DNA from: Ecdyonurus torrentis
Lineage: Eukaryota > Arthropoda > Insecta > Ephemeroptera > Heptageniidae
Reading direction: 5' to 3'
DNA length: 64,000 nucleotides
Assembly (NCBI GenBank): GCA_949318235.1
Contig: OX439127.1
Location: forward strand, 22,269,374 to 22,333,373
Shown here: piece by piece, positions 22,646-35,461 of the stretch
How the letters are laid out: each line of letters opens with the position of its first letter
Numbering within the stretch: the first letter of the stretch is position 1
The notes under the pieces: generated by a model
Seen by the model: only the letters and a program-made list of their open reading frames with translations
Told to the model about the DNA's origin: nothing
Database searches by the model: none
Program-made: the position numbers and the translations under genes

Positions 22646-23567
22646 GTACATATATTTATAATGTGTACGTGTGTGTGTGTATAAAGGCCATTTCAAGACT
22701 ATATCAATTAGCATAATAAAATAGAAAAAATAGAAACTATATATAGTTTTTATTTTTTATTAATAAACCACGTTGGTCTACATTTATTTGACAGTATTTT
22801 ATTAGTTATATAGGTATACCAACCACTTCTTAGTAGGTATATAATATTTTAGAACTATACCATAATAAATTATTATTAATAAGATATTATCATATAAGGG
22901 GGGGTGGGGGATACCATATTAATAATTTCACTGGCATTCAAAAATTAATTTAGATCACAAAAGGAGAATATTTGTCTATTCTTCCAAGCACTTTTTTTTT
23001 TTTTTTTTTTTTTAATAATTGGTCCTATGACATTAATGTTTTTATGACAGATAAACAGATAAAATATAAAATAAACTACTTTATAAATTACGGATTTTTT
23101 AATATTTTTAACATTTAATATGATATATTAAATGTATGACAATAAATCTCAAAAGTTTCCTTTTTGGCCGACATTATACAATGAGAAAAACAGGAGAAAA
23201 AGTTGGTGATATACTTTAGGTCATACAGCTACAGCAAAATGCTCTTAAATATTTTTTTAATTTTATTTTGAAAAAAATGCGCTGATCATGCATTCATTTG
23301 TGTATTTACAATCTCCGTCAAGTCGTCATTTCCGCAGCAGACATTTTTAACATTCTTATTTAATTGTTAAATTAATTTAAAAAATAAATAAATATAATGT
23401 TTTTAAAACTAAAAATATTTATTATTAAATATTAGAATATGTTTTTTGGAGATCACTGGTGTAAAATTGGGGAACTATACAACATGCGGCAGACAGTGTA
23501 GTCACATCCGGCGCGTAGTTATCTGAGTTGTGCAGCGGTTTTTCAGTGGCAAGGCAGGACAGTCACA
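22546..23567 (+). promoter_or_regulatory. Intergenic region and 5' UTR/promoter of Pur-alpha
   Basis: Intergenic sequence with an (AT)n run at about 22609-22642, GT repeats and poly(T) near 22991-23013. The last 100 bp (from about 23460) become GC-richer (CACATCCGGCGCGTAG, AAGGCAGGACAGTCACA) and lead straight into the ATG, so this is the likely 5' UTR. No TATA box is evident. Confidence 0.45.
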
Positions 23568-23610
23568 ATGTCGGACCGAGAAAGTGGCGATGAACAGCCT
23601 CAGGGGCAAA
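23568..23610 (+). CDS. pur-alpha: Pur-alpha first coding exon (1a)
   Basis: ATG in the context TCACAATGT starts [14 protein letters not shown], which is like insect Pur-alpha N-termini. The donor is AAA|GTACGT and the phase is 1. Joining to 28035 gives AAG (Lys); joining directly to 61925 gives AGT (Ser). Both stay in frame. Confidence 0.88.
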
Positions 23611-26600
23611 GTACGTACGGTATTTATTATATTTTTAAATGTATAGAACAATAACTCATCTATTTATCAAATTATCAAGTGACATTCATTTGAAGTTAAA
23701 GTAAAAACTGTTAACTTTTGGTGCTCACTTTAGACAAGATGGCCGTTTGCCGAAATATTATTTGTATATTTTGGATTATTTACAACTTAATCATGGATTT
23801 AAATTTATTGTAATACACATTTTGGGTTATTTAAAAGCTTGGTAAATCATTTTGTATTGAGTCATATCTTCCAACTTTTTCAAATTCTATTCAAATTCGC
23901 AATATATATTGGTGTCTCTTTGGTTCTCATTGGTTCAACTTTTTCTCATACGACCTACTATAGGCCTACGTTCTCCAGCGGACACCTTCCAAACAAACAC
24001 GTGTCATAATTTAGATGTGAAAACTGCAAAGTGGTCTGCTTAATTTAGAGAGACATTAGTTATAGCTTGTCAAAGATGTCATGTTAGTTTTGTTGATTGC
24101 ATATGCCAAACCCAAAATTCAAAACAAAATGTGACCATACCAACAGATGATCCACTCTTTTTTTTATAGTAATATGACAAAAACCTATAGGCCTGTTTTT
24201 TTTTTCACTGACAGTTAAATCTGAACAACTACACAATATATCTACATACAGTCCATTCTTATTTTGTAGATCAATTTGTCATTTGATCATTTTCCAAAGC
24301 TTATTATATTTATCAACTCGTTTTGACACAAACATCGCCCCCTCCCCCCCTTTTTTTTTCTTTGCATGAACTAAATAAACTATAATATATTGGCTGACTC
24401 TAATATAGGTAAGGGGTTATAATCACTCGATAGTTTTCCACGACTTTTAGTGTAGGTATAGGATCATGAAAATTACACTGATAATTGAGATACATGTTAT
24501 TTTAAGGTTGAAAACTTATAAGGGTGTTGACAAATTGCCAATTGCTATTCATACATATAAAGTATTAAAAGTATATAATATAATATTATATACCAGAGGT
24601 TCTAGATTAATAATTTAAAACTTCTGGCATACCTATAAAACGCATTAACATAGTGCATTTTTTCCATTTTTATTCTCAACGCTTTTCTAGCTTTAACAAA
24701 TATTTCGCGTGATACATCGAAAGTTGTTGCTATATGTATACATAATTTTAGAATCGAAGGGCATTTTTTTCACCGGATACTTATCCATTTTATTTCTGAT
24801 TTAGTAGAAAATGTCAGGACAAAGTGTCATATAAAGTCCGTAGTAAATACTAAGTTTACACTCCTCCCGATTAAATCTGACCGAAACGTTAATGTCTCCA
24901 AATGTTAAATATATGAGGAAACTTTAATGCGAGCGGTCAGATTTATTTGGGAGGAGTGTACCCTATACTCTCACTCTGTTAGAATTCTATATAACCATGG
25001 CTGAGAGGTCACAATTGCAATTTAACTGCATGTTATTTGAGCAAGGTTTTCAAAGGTTTTGGTGAGAGTATTGAGTATTTTCTAGGGACTTTAGTGTCAT
25101 ATAAATATGTTATGCCAAATATATACTTATTGGTTTATCAAATAGTATCTGTTTGTTGTAAATTCATATATATATATTTGTTGGTTGAATTTTACTTTGA
25201 AACAGTTTGGTGACGTTCTGAAAGATCTCTTAAAAGCCGTTGTATTATTGGCTTCATGGTACACACAATTGTGACAATATATTTTAAATGAGAAAAATGT
25301 GCTTAAGTTAAAATAGTAAATTATGTTATCACAATCAAGTGTACTGTGAGAATCATGATATAATTTGGTGATTTGGAAATTTATATTGAATTTAGATAGG
25401 AGGAAAATATATTTCTGGGGTTTAATACTTTGAAATTAGATATACCCTATTCTGAAAGAACTTTTAATTTTGAAGGTGAAACTATTCCATAAATACATTA
25501 CTGCATATATAAATATATGTAGATGAAGCAATACATAAATGCATTACTAATGTAAAATTCACTTGCACATATTCTAAGCAAAAACTTAAATCATTTTGCT
25601 TCAATTGCTCCGTCTCATGAATTGTATACCACTTTTTGTGATAAATGGGATCATTGTGGTACAAAAGAACAACATCTAACTAATGTGACATATAATGTCA
25701 TTAATGTGAACATATTTGTTTGATCTTTTTTTTTTTTCCTTTTTTTTTTTTCCTTTTTTTTTTCTTCACTTCTATACTCATTAAATTTCAACAAGATTGT
25801 CTCTATATATGGCAAACATACAGTACATTCTTTATAAGACGAAGATGTTATTCTGTTTACACTTAACACCAAATGTTATTTTCATGAAAGAGTTTAACAC
25901 TGCACTTTTTTTTATTGTTATTTCTTTGAACTCAAAGCTCTAGAATAGAAGGGTTGTTATACCTTTATCTAAAGTTTCTTAAAATGTTATAATTATAATT
26001 TCATCTCTGTTTTTAAATGCTGTTCATGATTCAGTAGAGACTTAATTTAATTGAAAAATGGACAAATGAGTAAATGCTTTTCTTCTAATATCTAATTATT
26101 CATAATTAATGTATTAAATTAACGTAATGGTATGATTTAATCATCACTTGACCATCATCACAAAATTGATGAGGCTAATTTTGTATCTTGTCTCCACTGT
26201 TGTTAATGTGTTACCCTACACCGTCTTTGTTTTAATCGAAAGAGAGGAAGATTGATCCACTTATAACTATAGTTTACATAACAAATTTTGAACTATATGG
26301 ATGAGATAGAACATTTTAAATCGCTAGGAGAGGAACACTAAAGTTTCAAAAATATATAATTTTTAATAGTTTATGGTATTCATTATGCTGTAATGATTAT
26401 TATTTTTATTGATATTTGTTGATTTTTATTTGCATCTCTTTTCAAATTTTTAATTGATAGAAAAGTAATGTAATTTCCTATATATAGATAGTCGTTTTAC
26501 TTGTTGCACAGTGCTGCCACTCAGTAGGTTAATTGATGGCCATTTTTTAATTAACAACTACTAAAGGGTGGGGGAATCAAAAGAACAAAGAGAATAGTAT

Positions 26601-29600
26601 ATTGTATTGAAAATGTATCTGTAATCAAATTAATATTTTCCAACTGCCCAAATACACATGTGCCCTAAAGAATTTTATGCAGTATTTTGACGGTATGAAC
26701 TATGTTAAAATATAGTAAATTAATAGGAGCAATAGAGGAAACCAGCAAAGACCTTTCCATTGTTCAAAGGAGCCCTATATTTTCGTGAAAAAAAAATATA
26801 TATTGCTTGCATAGAGGTAATAAAAAACACATGGGATAGCTTTCGGCACAAGACTCCGAGTGAAAAGAAAAATGTGTGTATGCGAACACGTGTGCCTTTG
26901 TCAGTCCTTATAGAATTTAAAAACTACCCCCCTATAGGGTCTATGCATTCATGTTAAAGTCGCCGCCATGTTGGATAACACAATAACATGGGTAATATAG
27001 GGAAAAAAATCATTTTGCCAGTTTAAAAACTATGCAATATTTTTGAGAGTTTGGATGTTGTAAATATGTTAAATTAGTATCTCAAGTATGTGAGAAAAAT
27101 ATCAATAACAAAAAATTAAACGATTTCCCAAAGAAAATTGGCTTAAATGAAGTTTGTCCTATGCTGAGCAATGTTATGCACTACTCCAGTATGGCCTCAA
27201 AGCGCAATAAATATGACGTCATCCGCATACACCCTATACTGTAAAATGTCGAGTGTTTTACCAATATGTTTTTTATTATCACCGTGCTACCACTATGTTT
27301 CACCAAACTATAGGATATCTCTTCAATTATGATGTGGCTCTTGCTGGTGTCTCCCAACCTTTTCATTTAAATTTTGTATGCCCAACCGCGATTGTTTATT
27401 TTCCTTAATTTACCCTATTTCAAACTTATTTCTTACCCTCGTCTTCTGTAAAGGAGAGAGCATGATCAAAGGAAGTTATCTTATTGTTACTGGTATATAT
27501 ATATATATATATTTTTTTTATTCAACTTAAATAATTAATACGTTCTTTAACATCTCAATTTTTCAATACTCTTGTAACTAGTTGTTACATCCAAAACTTG
27601 GGAAAAAATATCAATGCATTGGTAGTTATGTGCGTCAAAGTATTAAAACGTGTGTCTATAATTTTGACCATAAGTATTGATGGGTCAAGTATTTACTGTC
27701 GCTACTAATTTTTTTGTCGCTTATTCATTCATGTATGTTTAAATATAAGCATATATTAACTTATGAGAAAAAAATACAAAAACATTTAGAAGTTTTAATG
27801 ATTTAATATAGAAATAATTTATGAATATATAATTATGTATGCAATTTTTAAATATATATAAGCAAGTTTTTAATGCTTCAGCTATATAAAGTTGTTTTTG
27901 TGTATCTGCCTATGCAGATTTTGCAATGATGTAAATACACTACGATTACGTAAGTTTTGTAAGTTTTGTACGATGTACGTAAGTTTTGGAAAAAACAAAT
28001 AAATTTACTAATCTTTTCTTAGTGTCTGTTGCAGAGTATGATCGGGGTAGCGGCATTGAGGGAGCGGGAAGTTCAGAATTTGAGTCTGGTAAGTGTGATT
28101 TCACTCTCATAATATTAATTGTGTTCAGATCCCAAAAAGTTGAAAATAATTGCCACTGTTTATTCTTACAATTTTTGTAAGTCAACAAAAGTTTTTGTTT
28201 GCTTGACTTTCATATAATATAGCGTAACTTTTTTACTAAAAAAATATTTGGATAGAGAGTTGATGGTCAAGAATGGTAATAAATAAATAATAAATATATT
28301 TCTAAAATAAAAGCATTTGTTGAAAATTTCAGAAACGTGGTGGTCTTGGTTTATGTAATAATAGAAAACAATTTTATATCTCATGTATAGGACAGATAAA
28401 TTATTTTTATTACCTTCAGATGAAGCAATAAAAATACACTGTGCAAACTTCGCAAGCACTTATAAGTATTGGTTTCTCATTCTGGGGTAAAAAAACAAAC
28501 AAACCACAATTATATTATCTTCGCTCTGTGTGATTTTTTATTTTATTTTTTTATGTAAGTCCATAATTTTTCGATTACGCAGGGGTGAAGTGGAAATTAT
28601 AAAATAATACACCGTGACACGTTATTATTTATCACTATTATTATTTGTAGTAAAATTATATGACTGACTAAACCCAAACTCGCTCAGTACCTGCGTTAAT
28701 TAGGGAACTTTCAGTGTTAAATTTTAAATTAGCATCAATCGTTCCAACAAAATGAAATCAAAATTAATTTTAACGTACAGATTAATAATTTAATTCTATC
28801 AAAGTCCTTGGTTTTATCTATTCATTTTACATTTTTTTCCCTTTGATTTACAATTATTATTTTGTGAAACAATGATGGGATAATCTTTTGATATTTGTGG
28901 TCAGGTACTGAGCAAGTTTCAAATTTGTAAATTCGCTGCTTCGTGTTGAAAATACTGATAAATTTCAATATGACTGTTTTCTTGATTTCAAATTGGTAAT
29001 TGGTCTTAAAAATATTTTTGAGACATTATATCCGGGGTATGTTGTATGAAAATATGCTATCATACTGCAAACTTAGTTACAGGCAAGGTATCAATTGCCT
29101 TCAGGCTGAAATACCAGACTAGTGTAAAACAGGTTTAAATGAATGGCATTCAAAATAAAACAAAAATTGTCTTCGCCTGATTAAATATTACAGACCTTTT
29201 ACGCAAAAAAGAAAAAAATATATATTATTTTTATTTTATAGACATCTCTTTTGTACAAAATTATTTAACGGAAGCGTGTGTCACAAAACTGTACTTGTAG
29301 TATTAGGACATTTGTTTCAACTGTAAGTTCTATCAATTGAAAATTGGTTAATGAATCGTTTTAAATATTCCATAGCATTTAATGAGCGGCGAGTTGTTTG
29401 ATAATTTGATTAGTGCTGTAGAGAGAGCAACTGTTGTGGAGTACTTTTGCTGTATTTTATTCCTTTTTTTTTTCGTCTATGTCTGTCCGTCAGTCTGTCT
29501 GTCTTTGTCTCTGTCTCTCTCTCTCTCTCGTTTGCAACCACACCATAACGAATTTGGTGGCGCGTTGTGCTGTTTTATTTCGATTTTTACGTCACAACAT

Positions 29601-29650
29601 CCAACACGTGGAGACAGCATTCACTTGCTTGGCTTGCCGACATTCGCCAC

Positions 29651-29693
<43 letters not shown>

Positions 29694-30433
29694 GAATAGT
29701 GTACTGTATAACATATAAATTTACTGCAAGTAAGCCTAGAATATGTTTGCCAATTTCGTTTATGTGTTATTTGTAAATTGTGATATCGTAGCACTTGTTG
29801 GCACGTGTTAAATTTTACAATTTAAATACTAAAAAATGTCATCATATTTTATGCAAAGGTCTAATCAGAGGAGAAAGGAAATAATAATACGGTCAAATGA
29901 ATCATATTGTATGTATTACTGATCTGTTTTTAGTCACTCGAGTTTTGTAATTGAAATTTTGAAATACGTCTATTAGTGCAAATATGCTTTATAAATTATA
30001 AATTGTGTATTAAATTTACGAAAAATATATTACGCGTAAATTATAGGGAATTTCTTCTTAGCGGATACATTTAAATCAATATAATATATTGCATGTTAAA
30101 ATTAATTATGATTAGGTTCAAATATTAAAACGCGTCCTATTTTTTTCTTTTAGCTTGTCGTTGAATTAAATAAAATAGTTATAATAATAATAAAAAAACC
30201 AGACTGTAATGGAAACTTGTTTGTCACTATCAACATAAGCGTATGGGAAAAGAATAGTGCCTTTTGTATGTAAATTATTCGCTCAGCGTCGTGTTCCAAG
30301 ATATACGATACAGTAAGAAGCATTCATGCGATGTGATATGTTTACAATTTACAGGCAGCGCTTCTGTACGCTAGATGAACTGCAGCTGCACTTGATAGTA
30401 GTAAATATTTTTGCAATAGTAATCTTTGTCGTC

Positions 30434-30499
<66 letters not shown>

Positions 30500-32678
30500 T
30501 TAACTTATTTATTCATGGATATTAATTTTTAAGAACCATGAAAGTTAATACTACTTTAATGAATTTTCAGTACCTAAATAGTAAGTTATATTTTGCAGAC
30601 GTCAGAAATAATGACAGTGAGAGTTCAGTAATTTATATAGGGGTTAAATCCCTGCCGTATGTGGCCCGATTATTTTATACTAATATTTTTATTTTTCATA
30701 TATTTTCATGTATATTTGCATTTTACGTATTTGTTTTGTAATTGTCATAACAATTTACAAATTTTGAAGTACTAGGTTTATTTGATATTGGTTTTATAGT
30801 TTTATTTTGATCATTGTTAATATTAAGATTATTTATTTACATATTATTATTTTGGTGTGGTAAAAAAAAAAAAAAAATTAAATAATTACTGATACTGTTC
30901 GTCTTGACCCTCAAACTACATTGCGTGCAACAGATTTTGATTCAATTTACATAAATTACGATCCCATACAGCAGATAACAAAAATAAAGAATAAAAAAGA
31001 TCATACATTTATGCATACGTATTGAACAAAAGCCTCGAACCAATCTTAGATTTTCCAAGATGCTTATATTATTATAATATTAAAGTATTTATACCAGAAG
31101 AAAAAGATGAAAAAACAAAAAAGTTCATCTTTATGACATTGAAGTGTGTTCAAAATGAATGAACAACGTAAAAGTTAATCATTATTATTATTTTTTACAT
31201 ATTGATTGATTTTATTGATTTATAATATTATTATTATTTCTGTAATTAACTATTAACTGTTTTTAGCAACTGAAATAATATTGCTCAGGGTTAGAAAGCA
31301 TTTAAACAAGATAATCCTAATGTTTAAATTAAATACATATAATGGATACAGATAAAATATTGAACTCTTACTTAATCATTCTATTTTATTAATCTGAGTT
31401 TATTGAAATAAAAAATATTTAGATTATAATATATTTATATTATCATATTTCATAAATAAAATAGTTTATTAAATAAACTGCACTTTTACTCCATGCTGGA
31501 AACAAATACTTTTACTATTATGCACGAGTTGTTATGTACCCAGGATTTTAAGGCTCTTTATTGACCCAGGCAGTTCATAGTAGCAATTATAGTTACACAA
31601 CAAGCATTGGTCTTGTCAAACTTAAAATTAAATTTACATAATATATAGAACAGTTGTACTATAATATAATGAACAAAGACAATGAATTACACAACTAACG
31701 TAAGTACATACGTAATAAATAAACATATTATAATGAAGTATTTGTGAAACGTGTGTTATCATCAGTATCCTCATGACATCATATTTAATGCGCTTGGAGG
31801 CCATACTGGAGTAGTGAATAACATTGCTCAGCATAGGACAACCTTTGTGTAAGGCAAATTTCTTTGGAAAGTAGGTTAACTTTTTTGTTATTGTTATTTT
31901 TCTCACATACTTGAGATACTAATTCAACATATTAACAACATCAATGCTCTCAAAAATATTGCATAGTGTTTTTAAACTGGCAAAATGAGTTATTTTCCTA
32001 TGCCACCCATATTATTGAGTTATCCAACATGGCGTCGACTTAAACATGAATGCATACACCCTTATTCCAAAGTTGTACGGGAGGTGAACATCAAAACATC
32101 GATGTCATCTATTTTTGAATCTCTACCAAAAAAAGGATCCTAAAGTATAATATTATATATTATTATAGTACATATTATATTCTTAATAATAATAATAATT
32201 AACAGCTTTGATTGGGCGAAATCAGGCGTACAGCCTGTCAATTTATCCCAACTGTTTCACAGTATTGTCAGTTACAATTCTTGTTAGTAGCATTAAATAT
32301 ATAACTTTTAACAAATTTAAATAATTTTATTGGCAATTTTTAATTACAATTTGATCATTTACCGAGCTGTTACGGCCGACTGGTGACGTGTGACGTGTGA
32401 GAGCACAACACATTGCACGATGCATGTTTACATGCATTCCATGACGACGCACAGCATTCGGGAGGTGCATGATCGATGTGATTGCACTGACCATTCTGCC
32501 TAGACGTTTCCATGGTTTCTCTAGGCTGTCATCGCAAATGCCGGGCTATGTACTTATTGTTAGGCCGTGGCCGGCCCGTGTGTGTTTTTCCATTGATTAG
32601 AAAGTCCTTACCTGTCGATAAGACAATGTCTTGACTCGGATTGGGGTTGGTGTAGCACAATAATACATTATGGCAAGT

Positions 32679-32723
<45 letters not shown>

Positions 32724-32848
32724 TTAATTTAATTTAAATTTCTTTTCACTTAAATTGTATTAATAATTGAGAATATATAATTCTACACTTGATATTTTTG
32801 TAAGAAACAAAATGTTATTAATACTATGGTACAACGCGGACGGGCGAC

Positions 32849-32880
<32 letters not shown>

Positions 32881-34907
32881 TTTTGCGTTTTAATTTTGTC
32901 AAACCAGCCGTCAATATATTCTCCTCCCCTTACACAGACAAAAATAAATACGTAATAATTATGCTAGCTCAATGCATTACATCATAACTGATAGTTTATT
33001 GAATAGGGATTATACGCCATATACAGTATAATAATTAAGATGTTCAAGAGCTGTAAAAAACTTGAAAATTCTTTAGACCGAGTTGAAAACTTTTAGACCG
33101 GTTTGACTCGAAACTCGGTTTCAGCTTGAAATCGAGCTATAAAACTCGAAAACGAGCCAAAGTTCGAAAATCAAGCTAAAAATCGAAAAATCGACAAGTT
33201 TTTCGAGCCCAAATAGAAAAGCTGGTTGATTTTTTTTTAAAAAGTCTTATTTCAAGGATAAATTAGTAAATTAATTTACATAAATACTTAATTTTATTTT
33301 AAAATGATCCAGTATGTTAAACTATTTAAAATTTGGTATGATAATGTGCATTAATTGTTCTAATTTTATTTTATGTTACGCATTTTGCAACATGCCAACG
33401 TCAATTTATATATAAAATAGACCAATGGCCATCTTTTATATTTTTTTCTTTTCTTTAAAATTTTTATTATTATTATTTGCATTTGAAATTAAACAATAAT
33501 ACCTGCAGCACAATTAACATTAATAACTACTGTTGTTTGAGATGTGTTGACAACGACATCCTGTGAAAACCCTTAAAGCATCTTAATTATCACAACAACA
33601 AAATGTTTTTGGACCGATTTTAATTAAATAGTTCGTATATTTTGACGACTCGTTTACGGTCTCAACTCGAGCTGGCTTGTTTTCGAGCTGAATACTCGAA
33701 AAAGCTCGAAACCCGGTTTATTTGGTTCTTTGAAACCGAATACTCGAAAATGTTGGACCGAGTTCGAGTTCAGCTCGGTTTCAATTTACAGCTCACTTCA
33801 GCATGATCACTAATGTTATTCTTAATAGCAACATAATATGTGTTCTACTCTATAATTACGTTCAATGTAACATAATTTACTAATTTATTTTTCTCTAGGG
33901 GGGGGGGGGGGGGGAGTACAAACAGTATCAGACGTATATGAACTTCTATTCACACTGTGACATGCATTTTCGTTATAATTATTATTATATTTATTGAAGC
34001 TCTTTTTTTTTTTTTTTTTTTTGTATTAACAAGCTTTTTATTTTTTACGGGTTGAAATAGGAAAAAAAAAAAAAAAAAAAAAAAACAACAACAACAACTA
34101 GAAATTACGGAGTAATCGTGTTCAAGTTAAAAATTAATGAAAAGTAGTATTATAGAAGTAATTGATATATAGTAAAGTTGTAAATATAATGCGCTATATT
34201 TCAAATTTGAAAATAAATGAAGACCATAGTACGAAATAAACAAATGCAAAATAAACAGATTTAAATAAATAATGTTAAAATAAATCATAAATATTTTAAT
34301 AAAATGTGAACAAATTTAAAAGAAATTTAATTTTAATAAATGACAGGTTGAAAATTGATACTTTGAACAAGTGAAGATTTTATCATTATGTAATTTTGAT
34401 GCGGCAGAGAGAAAAAAATTGAAATGCTGCATTTTTTTCCCTTAGCAAATTAAGGAAAAATACTGAAAGCATTGTATTAAAGTAAAAAGATCGTCTAAAC
34501 CAGTGCCTCCCCTAATTGTTTATTTTGAAATTCGCCTTGTTTCATAGCTATTTTATGATGATAATTATTATTTATGCTCAATATGATCTGGAGTAGACCG
34601 CGCAAACTAGAGTATGTTTGCATTCTTTGATCATCACAGAGAAACAAACAGTCTTTCCTGTGCTCACATTGTTCGTGAGAGGCAAATCATAATAATTGCG
34701 GAGCATCATCCTCCGAGTATGAAAAATTGCTCGCTGTAAATAATAGTGAAATCAGAGCAGACGGAGCATATTAAGCCTGAATGCTCGAACCTCGATGCTC
34801 AAACGTGCACCCAGAGCATGTAAAAAGATAAATGTATAAATATTATATTTTTTTTAGTGTCGCGTTGCGTGTTATATAAAAATTGGGAAAAAAAAGAGTA
34901 AGCAGGG

Positions 34908-34953
<46 letters not shown>

Positions 34954-35427
34954 CATTCTATCCTGCGAAGCAGGCTTCTAGCTCTACTCCGGTGCTCAAC
35001 TGGTTGCATATATTCCAGGCTAGCAGTGTAATGGCGGCAGAACGCTTGAATTGTATCTATTCACCTTATCGTTTAATATAACGTTTTATACAAATTAAAT
35101 CTGTTTCAATATAATACAGTTAAACGGGATCTTCATTTAATGCCATTGGGTATCTCAAATTCTCAATACATGCATAGCGTAGCGTTTCCATCACAGGCAA
35201 TAGAGCTAACGATTTGAATGACTTATAACGAAAATGATGCAGCATATCGGCGATAGGCTTGTAGTTTGTAGTATACTGTATAACATAATATATTGTACAT
35301 TAGCGTTTTTATGTATTTTTTGTTTTTAATTATGATGAGTATGGTAGAGAGCAAATCGTGTAGTAAAAATCGTTGAATTTTAATATTAAAATATGAAATA
35401 AGAAACTAATTGACCCAGGCAGTTCAT

Positions 35428-35461
<34 letters not shown>

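Larger units (their letters stand above)
23611..28034. other. Pur-alpha intron 1
   Basis: Contains the 104-bp hairpin at 24857-24960, a T-rich tract near 25728-25766 and one copy of the TAGGGTGTATGC MITE at 26933-27238. No other exon was found. Confidence 0.7.

Noticed and set aside
30326..30400. Acceptor TTTACAATTTACAG followed by GC-rich text as an extra exon
   Set aside because: Reading in the required phase 1 reaches a stop after six codons.
32340..32600. GC-richer patch with ATGCATGTTTACATGCAT as a possible exon
   Set aside because: ATG frames hit stops before any donor; the palindromic look is short and local.
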